From contig JAAKBF010000374.1 of the NCBI GenBank assembly GCA_012656075.1, positions 124,001 through 188,000 on the forward strand: a stretch of 64,000 bases of DNA. The letters are read 5' to 3'. Each line of letters begins with the position of its first letter. Position 1 is the first letter of the stretch. The position numbers were made by a program, and so were the translations under genes. Under the pieces are notes generated by a model. It was not told the origin of the DNA. It saw only the letters and a list, made by a program, of their open reading frames with translations, and ran no database searches. Shown in pieces: positions 43,640 through 55,036 of the stretch. This DNA comes from Phytophthora hibernalis (Eukaryota > Oomycota > Peronosporomycetes > Peronosporales > Peronosporaceae).

Positions 43640-44190
43640 TTCGCTTTATCTGCAAGCCTTTTCCTGTTTAGGGAGGAAGTTCCCGTCGTTCGTGGGAATG
43701 TTGGCAGCACCGAAGCTCACAGTTTTCAAAGCTTTGCGAGCCTCGTTGGTCATCTGTGTCCCACATAATGAGGTCCTGCTTCTCACCTCCATTCAGCAGC
43801 CAGGTCTAGCGCTTGATTGACCGGCCGGTGGCATTCGTACTTGACCTTGATGCTGGTGCCGTCAATGGTGATCGCTTCTTAGCAGGAGATACTTGGAGTA
43901 ACCCCTGAGCTGACGGAGAGAGTTTCGGGTTTGGAAGATCCCGGTTGTCGTCCCACACGACGATATGTGACGGCGGACCAACCCGGTAGAGGGCGAATCT
44001 GTGGGAAATAACAGGAGTCCTTCTCTGAAAACGTTACGGCCATTGGTAGCACGTGGATTTGATTAGAGGATGACTGCGGTATTGTGTTCGTATCAAACAG
44101 CCAATGCTGCAAAGTTTTCGATGTTTTTATCTTCTCTCCACTGATCATCATTTCAATGCTTTTATGGATATTTCCTTTCTCCAACTACTT
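43640..44190 (-). pseudogene. CRN effector fragment (end of LFLAK module and DWL)
   Basis: The minus strand reads EKGNIHKSIEMMISGEKIK, then LQHWLFDTNTIPQSSSNQIH and a degraded boundary HVLPMAV (usual HVLVxxP). It then has TFSEKDSCYFPQIRPLP and GVTPSIS. In later frames it shows VKYECHRPVNQALD and KQDLIMWDTDDQRG near 43850-43735. The region before GNIHKSIE, including the LFLAK core and start, is missing. It matches CRN-A (26912-28981) closely in the GNIHKSIEM part. Confidence 0.65.
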
Positions 44191-44362
44191 CGATCTGCAG
44201 ATTACATCCAGTACTGTAGATGTACGTAGTATTACTTTAGTTACGCGATCCAACAGTCCAACAGAAGAAAAGTTTTGTCATCACTTCCCAACATCGATGA
44301 CACTTGAAGGTCCACAAAGGTCGCGACGATGATCCGTGATCTTTTTCGTGATCTGCATTTGA

Positions 44363-44432
44363 CTTAACTCGAAGTCGACTCAATTGACCCAAATCGATAT
44401 CTCGAAGTCGACTCAATTGACCCAAATCGATA
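44363..44432 (-). repeat. 33-bp tandem duplication in the CRN C-terminus
   Basis: CTCGAAGTCGACTCAATTGA and the following bases to GATAT occur twice, directly adjacent and without mismatch, giving two copies of the 11-residue C-terminal motif. Confidence 0.9.
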
Positions 44433-46390
44433 TCTCGCAACGTAAAGAGGGATATGCTCCAATACCTTTGGATTTGAGATCACGTCAGGTTTCAATCGGA
44501 AATCGGATCTGATTTCTTTGCCTGGCAACGACAGGAGTGTGATGTAACACACCTTTGCTTTGCCTACAAAAGCTTGCGCGAGTCTCCAGAGAATGTCAGC
44601 ATCACACGTGTGCACCTGGGCCTTCGTTAACTGCAGGAAACAAATACGGCAATCTTTCTCGCCCGGGAACTTGCATTTGGCAACCGCATCGATTGTTTCA
44701 CACAAACTATCCGCCGGAATCCAGTAATCTGCAATCGACAGGTCGGCAGCCCACTCTTCCATCACTCGGACGCATTCTTCGAAGCTGTTACCACTGCACT
44801 TGACTTTTCTTGCTGGCCACAACTTATCAACCCCTTGTCCTTATCCATTATGGCTTGCCACTCCTTCTTTTCCATACTCGTGCGATTTACGTTGTCGTAG
44901 TTGCAATATTTTATGCAAATCGATTGTCCTTGACGCACTAGTGCATGGAAATATCCTTCCAGGGCAACACCTTCGAGGCGATCATCCTTCATTCCCCGCG
45001 CTATTCCAATGAGCTCTTCAAAAACTTGGCTCCATCATCATTGTCAAGTGCCGCAAAACTAACACGGATGTCACAACGGTTTTCCACTCTGATGGTTTTA
45101 CGTAGTATGTTGGATTCGCAACGTCCGCCACACCCCGCACACAGAGGCGATCAATCTGCTCATTTATGGCCCACCCAAGTGGAGTGAGTAGATTTCACGC
45201 ATGATCAAGCGTTTTGAATTTCGTTAAGGCGATCTGCACACCGTCTCTCGTAAAACAGCCCAAAACTTCATGAAGGCATCCACCTGACACGAAATACCGA
45301 TTAGCAATGTCCTCCTCTGTCAGCTCCTCAAACGCACGGGCCATAAGCTCCAAGTCTGCTCGCTTCCAGTATGGCGTTAAACAGAGCGTAACGAGATGAA
45401 AAGCATCACTCTTCACATCAAATGGTTCAGAAGTTGCCAATAGCGTGAAATCGGCTAAGCGTGAAATGCCGGAATAAAACCTCTTTTGATCAAAACCGTC
45501 CAGACACGGCCAGAAGAAACCCTTCGTACGGGAATTCATTTCCTTGTAGACAGTCGTACATCTTGCCGCTGTCGCCATCCCATTGGAAGTACTTTTTCTT
45601 AAAGAACAAGCGCGTGACACGCTGGTCCCGTCCACCAGTAACTCTACGGAACCACAATACTGGACAATCGGTCGTGATTGCGATATAAAAACAGAGCAGG
45701 GCTAAGATGCATCTCTTGCCTGTTCCTGGGCTCCCCAGTAAAACAAACTGCTTGTTCAGGACGCCGGCATCAAAGTTTTCTTTAAAAATCTTGAGATTCG
45801 CCAGTACGCAAAGGACCTCCTTCCGCACGAAAAATTTGGAGCCAGTAAACCCAACGATGTCACCAATCGTTTTGATGTCCTTCACTTGTCCACAGTTTTG
45901 GTCATCCCACTCAAACAACTGCAAGAAATCTCCTTCTGTGGGCAAGAGGCCCTTATTTGGACATTTCTCGAGAAACTCGTCAAAATGTTGTGCCGTCTCT
46001 GCATCAATTGCAGCTTCTCTCTCCTTTTCTTGTCCACCGGGGGCGCTACTACCAGCACGTGGACTTGGTCAGTGGATGGCTGCGGCATTTTGCTCGTGTC
46101 AAACAGCCAATAGTGCAAAGTTTTCGTCGCCTTTATCTTCTCTCAACTGACCATCGTTTCAATATTTTTAGGGGTTTTCCTTTCTCCAACTCCAGCGCAA
46201 CAGGATCGTTGTGTGGCAGCCACGCATCGCCCTTCTTCGCCAGGAAAACTGCAGGTTGTCGGCTGGCCAGTGTACTTCAGATCTTCTGCGATCGCCTCCT
46301 TCAATTGATCCACCGACTTGTTCGTATCGATGACCACGGGGATGACACTCCTTCTCCAACCAGCAAGCACTCCAGCGTCACCTCCACCAT
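44364..46390 (-). pseudogene. Crinkler (CRN) effector with P-loop ATPase-like middle, broken
   Basis: The start ATG at 46390 has the canonical CRN opening (MVEVTLECLLVGEG). An IDTNKSVDQLKEAI stretch and a LQFSWRRRAM/GDAWLP-type core in shifted frames (about 46250-46210) follow. Then come WLFDTSKMPQPSTDQVHVLV at about 46110-46050, LLPTEGDFLQLFEWDDQN, a Walker A LLGSPGTGKRC near 45740, and FPYEGFLLAVSGRF. The later frames (45195-45635, 44762-44992 and 44364-44822) give a hydrophilic C-terminal domain with IPADSLCETIDAVAKCKF and ICFLQLTKAQVH, of unknown fold. It ends in an exact 11-residue duplication, RYRFGSIESTS twice. At least four frame changes separate these parts. An initiator-like TTCATTTCC lies at 46417-46425 on the minus strand. 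Confidence 0.75.
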
Positions 46391-46425
46391 CTTTCCTTCA
46401 GCTCGAGTGTGAGAAAGGAAATGAA

Positions 46426-47640
46426 GGCGAGCTTTCTCGTTTGTTTCTGAAACATTCAGTGGTATGATGGAACTTGGAAATTGCAAGTTTTTTTTCTTTT
46501 TACGATCGTAAAAACTGAAATTGTTAACAGGAGTTGATGGTCGAAGCACAAATGTACCACCGCACACTAACTTGCAAGTGGAAATATCAACGATTCTGGA
46601 TGGGACTTGGTTTTCCGATAGTTTTGAGGTCGCCGTGAGTCTCTCCAGCATTGCGGAATATTCGTAGCGGAGTAAAATGGAGGGGCGGATCGGACGGATA
46701 TTGAGTTTTCCGGATGGACATCTAAGGACCAGGATTATTCAGCAAGTACAGTTTAATACCGGTAGTTAGAGACTAGCGGACGTTCATTTTAGAATTCTTC
46801 TGGTAGCGCACACGGGGCGAGACCAGAAGGTAAGCGGCGCGCTCACACTGAAAGGAAACTTGAGGGGACGATGCCAACAACAACATCAACGATGACACTA
46901 GCAACACCGCTGCAAGTTATCTGCACACAGACGACGTCAACACCTAGGGTCAACGACAGCTTCTCTGGGAAGGGTTTCTTCGCCACGTTTAATGTCTATC
47001 GGCTGTATCCAAGGTTCCTTTGGTAGTGTCTGGGATAGTTGTCCACCAACGAAGCGTGAACAACCCTAGCGGTCCAGATGCCTCGCGCGGTTTCCGGTGA
47101 TCGAACAACGCTGTTTCACTCCAACAAACATCCATTTCGCGTCTCATTTGTTCTTAGGGCCAATCCGCTCATGGAAATTTATCTGTCCACGCGGCGCGAA
47201 CACAAACATCAACATGAAATGCATCGGACATACCATCCGATCCCAATCCGTCAATTATGGGCTAGCTCTCAGACCACAGCTTCTGCAGCCCCTCGAGCCT
47301 CGGATTGGACTCTAAAATGAAATGTTCGATGCCCCATACTACATGTAGTGCGCTGTCAACGGAAATGCGGAATATTCGTAGCGGAGAAAATGGAGCGCAA
47401 CGGAGTGCAGTGAAATGGGCGGAGCGGACGGATATCGTCCATGGCTGATGCGAAGCTATCGAACAAGTTGTGCTACACTTGGTCAATGGGGCAAGCAACG
47501 GCGGTGAAAATGTAGGAGACGCGAGGTAAAACGGAACTCGTTTGTGCCCTCAAACGCTTCATGACAGCGGCTGTTTGGTCAGACTTACCCGAACAGGTAC
47601 ATGTATCAGGCCCATTCGTGGGTTCGGAGCTCCCGTAGCA
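46426..47640. other. Non-coding stretch with two copies of a GGAATATTCGTAGCGGAG motif
   Basis: No gene is supported. GCGGAATATTCGTAGCGGAG followed by AAAATGGAG and CGGACGGATAT occurs near 46650-46715 and again near 47370-47440, with extra sequence in the second copy. Small plus-strand frames at 47078-47320 show no recognisable features. It may be the subterminal part of the Harbinger element downstream. Confidence 0.4.
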
Positions 47641-47649
47641 CGTCGAGGT

Positions 47650-48465
47650 TGCACCTTCCAAACTTCAAGTAAGCTTAAGCTTACTGGTACTGTACAATTT
47701 GCAGCTTTCAAATCGCTTATCAACGTGACGCCAGGTGCGATACACTATCCTTTTGTTGAGGCTAGACAAGCACTTGTTATCTACTAGTTTGGTGACGGGA
47801 AGACCGGTGCAGATCGATTGAATTTTAAGTTCGCGCTTTGATCTTCCAACTCGGTATTCGCAGGATTTGATCCGACCATTTTAACGCCACGGAGGCATTG
47901 TCCAGACACACAGCGCTTAGACTACCCAAGACTCGGATGACTGCAGGCCATGTGTGATGCTTCGTGTAAATTTACTGGCTATTGTTTCAATTCGCCGGGC
48001 AAGACTTCTGACAGTGTCGCGTTTAAAAAGTGGCCATTGAGTCTGGAGATAGCTAACCTCCCGTTCGGTCGATATTTGATTGGGGATAATGCGTACTTGC
48101 TTTCGTCAACAATGCTCGTGCCTTTCACAAAACCTGAGATGAAAGTACAGACTCACGCGAATTCCAACGCAGCCTCGGACTACAATTTCTACCTCTCGCA
48201 ACTCCGTATACGCATCGAGATGTCATTTGGATTACTCGTGAATAAGTGGCGTATATTTCAAAGGTCTCTAGCGGTTGACTTCATGCATACTGGTCTTGTC
48301 ATCAAGACGTGCATGAAGTTACACAATTTCTGCATTGACGACCGAGTACAAACGGCGGGGCCCTGCGGAACGTTGATGTTGCGCCACGAGATTTCAACGC
48401 ACTCGAAGACTGCGAATATTCAGCTACTGTCGCAGAAGAACAAGATACACCAAGCATTAAGGTGA
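47650..48465 (+). mobile_element. PIF/Harbinger DDE transposase, C-terminal part
   Basis: The frame 47950-48465 encodes the end of a Harbinger-type nuclease. MCDASCKFTGY and GKTSDSVAFKKW follow the usual pattern after the first catalytic Asp. RYLIGDNAYLLSSTMLVPFT contains the second Asp (GDNAY). YNFYLSQLRIRIEMSFGLLV contains the catalytic Glu, followed by the typical KWRIFQRSL and KTCMKLHNFCID. The upstream part is degraded: pieces in other frames near 47700-47790 (INVTPGAIHYP) and 47870-47945 (GLN/LQAM junction) show that the first half exists but is interrupted by stops. No terminal inverted repeats were confirmed. The 18-base palindrome AGTAAGCTTAAGCTTACT lies near 47668. Confidence 0.75.
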
Positions 48466-48580
48466 GAAATGGGTATATACTACGTCAGGTAGTTATGGAG
48501 CACGTCCAGAATCATAACCTGCCACGTCCTTGAGTTTCTACTCGTAGATCAGTTAGCTGTCCATAATTTCCTCTTCAAGT

Positions 48581-49649
48581 TCATCTGCTTTCTTTTGCAG
48601 CTTCTCGATACGCTCTTTTAATCTTTCTTTTCGGCTCTATGGTCTTGCCTTGCAGGTTGCAATCGAAAATTCGCTTTCCAACAAGGGTTAACGCGTTTCG
48701 ATGACGCAGAAGAATTGCATCGATCGATGCAAATTTCTCCGCCTTGCCTTCTCTCTCTACGCGCCCACGCTGCTCACGTACGAGAGCGGCCTTCTCCTCG
48801 ATAAGCTCCTTTTTCGTAGTGGTCTCTGCGTCCACGAGTCTGTTTAATGCATCGGAGAGTGACTTGACTGGGTCCATGCTTTTCATGCGCTTTCTGTTTC
48901 GTTGCATAGAGTCGGTGAGCTGCATGCCTTCCTTAGTAGAGTCGTCTTCATTCTATTCGTACACAGAAGAGGAACAGAACTCCCGACCGGAGCCACGGTG
49001 CTCGCACCACAGGTGTAAGTACATAGCTGACTTGTCTCCTCTGCAGAAGTTCCAAAAGTCTGGGTGCGCCCCAGATAATTTGTTCCTCGCCTCTGACTGA
49101 GCGAAACTAGCACTGACATCTTTCCAAATCGACTTCAACTTGGCAGCCGAATGCACTGTTATCTGGTATGCTTTAATCCCGGCGAATAGCGAATCGTCTG
49201 AAACGAGAACGTCATATGTCTCGTTGATAGTATTAAAACCTTCAACAACCGACTCCCAGAAACGCGAACCTCCTTCGTCTAGCTACCTCCGAGTAAGCTT
49301 ATCACCGGACGATATGAATTGCTCGAAAAATGTCGGAGAAAAGGACGTTCATTAGTCGAAACGCGCAGTGCGGCGTATGCCTAGAATCGACCGCTTCATT
49401 AGACTTCCCACCTCGTTTTCCTTGCTGCTGGTGCGACAAAACCGACGCGATCCCGCCCTTGGACTCGTCGTACGCTTGCAAAATAGCCACGCGGTCCTCG
49501 TTTTTGGTATTCTTTGCGACAGAAAGCTTACGTGCTGTGCACTCAAGCTTTAATTGATCAACATTCCACTTGGTGTAGTTCTCCGACGTGGGTGGCATGA
49601 TGGCACGCTTGCTGTCTAATTTCTGGCGCGCTGTCCGTTTGCTGCTCAC
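48581..49649 (-). pseudogene. SAP-like/coiled-coil protein of an oomycete multicopy family
   Basis: The minus strand begins with a basic N-terminus and the segment YTKWNVDQLKLECTARKLSV, followed by KNEDRVAILQAYDE. This resembles a SAP-type helix-turn-helix motif for DNA binding. After a frame change near 49330 come DVLVSDDSLFAGI and HSAAKLKSIWKDVSASFAQS. DFWNFCRGDKSAMYLHLWCE (near 49055) then leads into a basic coiled-coil tail (48581-48925). An in-frame TAG near 49288 and two frame shifts break it. I recall similar multicopy proteins in oomycete genomes next to transposons, but the function is unknown. It lies tail to tail with the Harbinger relic and may belong to a different element. Confidence 0.5.
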
Positions 49650-49881
49650 ATTCCCTGGTTACTTGTCGCAGCATCCTCCATGCTGCCGATGCCCAACTAT
49701 GAAAATTTAGTGAAGGAAGCAAAGCAAAACCCCTTAAACTACCGCGTCGCGAACTGTAAAATACAACGGATCGTGATCTCGTTAAGAACTGCCCATTGCA
49801 AAGGGGCACACATAAACCCAAACCCCAAATTGGATCAAGACTCCTGATCTCGTTAAAACGCCCTTAGGTACTATAGCTTCC

Positions 49882-51514
49882 CTATGCATGAGGTGTCTTC
49901 AGCAAATACCGCATCCTGAAGTATCGTAGAAGGCTTTTTGACGGGGACATAGGCAAGGCTATTCCTCTCACGATACACTCGAAGAACAGCAGCACCAGCG
50001 GACCGCAGTTGTGGCCATCCGATTGCTTCAAACGTTCCTCTCGTTTAGCTACCATCGACTTCGTGGTCTCGTTGAACAATGTTTCGACGATGGTTTCGCA
50101 TTCCTCGAAGTGCTTCCGTTTTTACTGAGGGTCAAACACAGTGAGTGTTTGTGGTGTCGATATCAGGTCGAACACGACGCCACACCAGTGATTTTTGTCG
50201 AGGTGGAGTGGAAGTAGCACGAATCCATTGGGGCTGTGAAACGGCTCGCTACCTGCGATAATATTGTATTTACTTTCGATGTCTCCAATCCTACAAAATG
50301 ATGGGGAAACGATGTCAATCGTACCGTATTCTTCGTGAAGCGTTGTCATACCGTGCATTAAGGCGTCATACGTTGAGCCATTCGTCTTCGCGAAACCGTA
50401 ATATAGCGTCATTACGAATCCGTCCGAGTGGCGATTCTCGAGTCATAGTCAATAACAAACTCCGAATTGCTGCAGTAGCGTTATCTTTACCAATATTCAG
50501 ATATTCATCGAGACCAGGCGGTACTGATAGTCGATTTAATGAAGTAGATTGAACCCACTCCATGGTGTCAGATGCCGCGGTCAGAGTTTGCATCACTTCA
50601 TGATATTGTGTCATCACGTATAGCTGATCTTGGCTAAACAATACTCCAATCCTTGGTACTCGATGGCCGACAGATTGATTGATCTCACTCATCCAAAAGC
50701 CGGAGACATTTCGCCACAAATTGTTCAGTAAAAACAAACTTAACTTCGCGAGCACACTCGTGAGGGCAATCAACTTAGCGATAGCTTGTTTTCTGGGGCC
50801 CAGTGTTTTCATGGTGAAACCAGCTAAAACCTGGAGAGCAGACTCATAACTGAAAGTAGATTTCAGCACTCGCGATACGTTTGAGAGTGTGGGCACTGGT
50901 ACAAGTGTCCCTTGGACCAGATTCGTGGCCTCCTTGCGCGAGTCTGTCATTCGTTGTCGTTTTTCTTTCTGTTTCTGGGCTTTCAGTATTTTGGGGCGTC
51001 CTCTGCTCTTGGTACTCTTCGAGACGAAGAAAGAAACGTCCTCGCTGGAGCTCTGGTTGTGGTCCTCGCGACTTCGTCTCTTCGCAGGCAAGTCAAACCA
51101 GAAGCATTTACGGTTGCTTCTTCAAGAGGATATCCTTGAGGTTCTGGTACTCCGTCAATGTGATTTTCAATTTTCAATTCTCAGCACTTCGTCGCTGTGA
51201 CTCTCGATTGGTGGCACATCGTCATTATGACTCTCACTTGTTGGCCCACTGTATATGTGACTATCGATTGTTGACACTTTACCATTGTGATTTCCGATGA
51301 ATGACACCCCGTCGGTGTGACTTTCGCTTGGTGGCACTCCGTCAATGTGACCTGGTTCAGACCCTTGATCTTTTCCTGTGACAACTTCGAGCGTTGGAGG
51401 AACATCATCCTCGCTGGGTGTTCCGACACAAGGTTCTGAATGACACCAACACATTTTGCGTACTTCACGATGTTGCGACGCGAATAGCCGACATAATGAG
51501 TCGTAACGGTGCAC
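49882..51514 (-). CDS. Ulp1-like (C48) cysteine protease of a MULE, broken
   Basis: Ulp1-type proteases cleave SUMO-like modifiers, and some Mutator-like elements carry one. The N-terminal frames contain a 10-residue tandem repeat and an AT-hook-like KSRGRPKILKAQKQ near 51010, followed by a helical region. The protease begins with REDEWLN near 50370. FVLLPLHLDKNHWCGVVFD (catalytic His region, then Asp in TVFDPQ) follows near 50215-50125, and QSDGHNCGPLVLLFFECIV carries the catalytic Cys near 50000. The His-Asp-Gln-Cys set is therefore all present. The frame shifts near 50400, near 50110 and within the repeat array prevent a continuous product. It lies just downstream of the MULE transposase on the same strand, which supports one composite element. 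Confidence 0.75.
51136..51352 (-). repeat. 30-bp tandem repeat encoding a 10-residue motif
   Basis: About seven units, each 30 bases, encode variants of SHxDxVPPIE (for example SHNDDVPPIE, SHSDEVLRIE and NHIDGVPEPQ). A 7-base duplication (ATTGAAA twice) near 51170 shifts the frame between the last two units. The array forms the hinge ahead of the Ulp1 region. Confidence 0.85.
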
Positions 51515-51659
51515 CTGTTTTCACGAAGATGCTGGCGGCTTTAAAGCGCTTTGATGAGATTATAGTTGGTGGTGATGTTCCGTTTGGCTCTGAAACTGTG
51601 GTACGGTCTGACCTACTGTCAGAGGTGAGCCCGCTCTTTCAGTTATCTGCAGTGGTGCT

Positions 51660-53535
51660 AGCAAGCGTCGTCGTTATGAGTCCAAGTCGCTAACTCGAAA
51701 CGAGCTGCATCCAGCTTCATCGTCGCGGTGTGGTCCTCGTTAACAGGAATGATCAGTGGGCACATTAAACTCCACCGCGGGTGAATGTGCTTCACCTGAA
51801 TTGCACTCTTCTTCGACAGCAGCCGCCAATATATGACATGGCGACAAGGTAGCAGCTCCGTCCTCATGAAAGTACAAGAGCATCTGTAAGTCTACATATT
51901 GAGCAAAACGAAGAGAAATGATAAGTTCCAATTGAATTCAAGAAATTGATTCAATACGCTTGTGTCAATGTGATACTTGCGCCCCGATTCCGCCAAGGAT
52001 GTGAGCTCAAATACGTGATCTTGTAGCACTCGAATTTTATACTGCGTCTTTCGGTCGTTCGCCACATGGAATTGTTTCTCAACGAGCTGGTACGCGTGTT
52101 GACTAACTTCCTTGGTCATCTGTTCCAGCTCCGCATCCGCCCCGCTGTAACGCATATAGCCAACATTCGTCATCTTCTTCGCGTACTCCATTTGAGCGAT
52201 TGACTGCAAGAACATGAGTGTATCCACACATTCATCTTGATCCCACGTGGGGTTGAATGAGTAATCGCATCAGTAAGACATTCTGCGCTCTCGTTTGCCA
52301 TGAGCGCGTGTGCCCCATATACAACATATAGCATCTAGCACGGAAGTCACAAGACCACAGCAAGGTCACAAAGTCACAATACAGCCACAAAGTACAGCCA
52401 CAAAGTCACAATTCAGCCACATAATATTCAAATAAGCACCATAGAGTTCATAAAGGCACAAAGTCACAACACAGTCAATAGAGTCACAGCAAAGTCACAT
52501 AGTGTTAGACAAAATATTCATACAAGAGTTGCATATTCAGCCGATGCACGTACGTGTCCAAAACCGTCGTGGATCATTAAGCTGAAGAGCTTGTAGCGGG
52601 CGTCGTTGGTATTATGAGTCGCGTCAATCATCATCACCTCCGGAAACGCCTCGAAAAATCTTCGCATTTGATGCGTCTGGAACGTGATAGTCTGAGCCAA
52701 CTTGTCGTCGTCCACGTAGAAAGTGGCTGTGTTTTCCTTTCGAGAACCGCAAAAGCCGATCAAAACAGACTCTAATCTAGCCTCAACAGAGGTTGTCCCG
52801 GGACGCCCCCTTCAGTTTCTGGACGAGGTTGTGGACATCTCTCAGTGTAACACTTTTCCCTAAAGACAACAAATGACAAATAAGTTAAATTAACTAGTAT
52901 TTAAGCGAGATCGCACGAGGCGTATTACCCGTTTTCGTCTCAAATACCCCAAGATGAGCTTCTTTTGCCCCAGCCATTTGGAGCTCGTCGACGAAGTTAA
53001 TCACATCCGCTTCATCAACGCGGCGGTTGACAGGATGGTTATCGTAAATCACCAATCCCAGCCAGTGGTTGTGCCTCGTGTTTAGCTGCGTCACGGTCAC
53101 TTGGAAGCCCTTGTCCGCCGCCCACACCACTGTGAGTGACAATTGCGCCTCACATTTCGTAGATTTCACGAAGTTGTTCCTTCGCTTTCCTTTTGAGCGA
53201 CTTGGGCGGTTCCAACCATGCGTACAGACAGCATAGCCGACGGTAGTATTTTTCGAACGCGAGCGAGATCTGCGTCTAAGCCGTCAGCGCACCACTCCCT
53301 TCTAGCTCAGCATTCCGTGCGGCCACGCTCGTAGACGTCCGTTTCTTGAATACTTGATGCGTTGCATCCTGATACGCGGCGAAAGCAGCAAAGAAGTCCT
53401 CCCAGCTTGCATATTGGCGCTGTTCCATTGGGGTGCATACACAGTAGTTGCAGGGACATGGACCTCGTGGGCGGTCGCCTCTGTAGGCTCGATCTCAATC
53501 TCCGTACCGGAGCTCGAAGACGCGACACTCGCCAT
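51660..53535 (-). pseudogene. MULE (Mutator-like) transposase with SWIM finger, interior lost
   Basis: The minus strand starts with MASVASSSSGTEIEIEPTEA and, after a frame change, a WEDFFAAFAAYQDATHQVFK-type stretch. QLNTRHNHWLGLVIYDNHPV (FAR1-like zone, 53075-53010) follows. MMIDATHNTNDARYKLFSL holds the first catalytic Asp near 52620. After the satellite, NPTWDQDECVDTLMFLQSIA and then ELLPCRHVIYWR (SWIM zinc finger, about 51860-51820) follow. The part that should hold the second Asp and the Glu is missing. In its place, 52300-52515 is repeat sequence, so the enzyme is dead. With the Ulp1 gene downstream this forms one MULE of roughly 3.7 kb. Confidence 0.8.
52330..52510. repeat. ACAGCCACAAAGTCACAAT degenerate repeat inside the MULE
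   Basis: Irregular copies of CACAAAGTCACAA, CAGCCACAAAGT and CAATAGAGTCACA fill about 180 bases exactly where the middle of the transposase core should be. The repeat has no open frame on either strand. Confidence 0.7.
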
Positions 53536-53559
53536 GCTTCGTCTTTTCGGAGGATTTCG

Positions 53560-55025
53560 AAATGAAAGGTTGGGAGACGGCCGGGATGGTGGAAAGGAAG
53601 TGTTTCTCTATTTTCAAATATAGGGAAATTTATGCGTGCTCGGAAAAAATCGATTTTTATTTTTAAATTACGCTGCACTCACTGTGTGACTTACTCCACT
53701 GTCTTTAATTAATGCTGTGAATTTCAGAGCTTATTCGGGCGCTAGCGCACGGTACTCCAGCACCAAAATGCACATGCATATTTAGGAAGTTGAAGCACCG
53801 AAGGCTTTCGTTTTTAAAAGAAAGCCTTCTGAAATTTTAATGGAAGTTGCTAGTGGTACAAAACAGGAATGATGGTCACATGTATTTACGCTGGTCATTT
53901 ATGAAAATTACCAAATCTCTTTTTCAAAAGCATGCGCGCGGCTGCCACCCAACTCAATATTGATTCTCCCGCTTCGCCGCACAGTCGCCCCTCCGTCCGA
54001 GCTGCACACGTGAGGCTGACGCTACACCCCTCGCACCGACGCTGCCTCTGCTGCTCGTACGTCTACCGCTTAATGCTCGTATTACCTAGGTGATGAATGC
54101 TTACTCGTGCCTATGCAGGGGATGAGGTATGCAAACGAAGCAAAGCGGAGGTCTGCAATGGTCGGCACGTGGTTGCCCTAAAAATAAATCTTTGTTACTT
54201 ATTTTCGTAACCGCGCGTGGCCGATACCGAGGACTTAGCGTAAGGCGCAAAGGGTGGGGCAAGACGCGATGCGGCGCGCCACGCAGCGCCGTCGTTAAGT
54301 CCGCTGGCGAGAATCAACGCGTGAGTGTCCGCCACCGTCGCCCGCCTCGCCCCTCCCGTCTCGTTAGATGCATCTTTGATTGTTCAAATATATGCCCGCG
54401 TTCGTTTTACAAGACTGTTACCATGATATGTTCGTATACACTAGAGATGGCGTAGATTGAAGGCACTGTGGACGCTTGTCGTAGGACCTCTTTGTGTTCT
54501 TGGGCCTCAGGTCCTTCGCTTTGGCATCTGTCCTCTGTTTGGACTCTTGCATCATCTGACATGGCCAAGTCCTCGTTTCTGTGTTTCTTGCTTTCTGCGC
54601 GCGTCTTGCACTGTCAGAACGAAGGCCCGACCCTCCACCACCCGCGTCGAACCTATTTTTGCCTATCACAATCTCGAAGACCAGTGGGGTTGATAACCTG
54701 TTATTTTGCCCACCTACACGCTTGATAACTGGGCTTATTCGCTCCTATGTAACAGCCCATCAGCGGTCCCGGTCCGGACCCCGGTGATGATAATATGTAT
54801 TATCTGCTCAACGAACAGATATTTTTCCCAAAATGGTACTACCAATACCCGATAATATTATGCATATTTGAATTACCATTAGCCGGAATTCAGTCCATGT
54901 TTACGACCTTTTCTAACGACAAGGATTATGGGAGTCCTGGTACTGAAGTGCTGCATAGGAGACAAACTTTAGGCGAGGTTTCATTCAAAGTTAAGCCTCT
55001 TACTCCTCGAGACTCCGTTTCCACG
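53560..55025. other. Non-coding stretch with one arm of a long inverted repeat
   Basis: No gene is supported. At 53727-53760 the sequence ATTTCAGAGC, then CGGGCGCTAGCGCACGG, is one half of an inverted pair with 60311-60345. The region 54129-54470 is GC-rich and open in one frame (108 codons) without features. TGTAACAGCCC at 54757 with a GGTCCGGACC palindrome could be an LTR edge, but it has no partner here. Confidence 0.4.
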
Positions 55026-55036
55026 ATAAATCTGTC

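Noticed and set aside
51136..51352. Regular 30-bp repeats as a CRISPR-like array
   Set aside because: Units are directly adjacent without spacers and encode a 10-residue protein repeat in a eukaryotic transposon gene.
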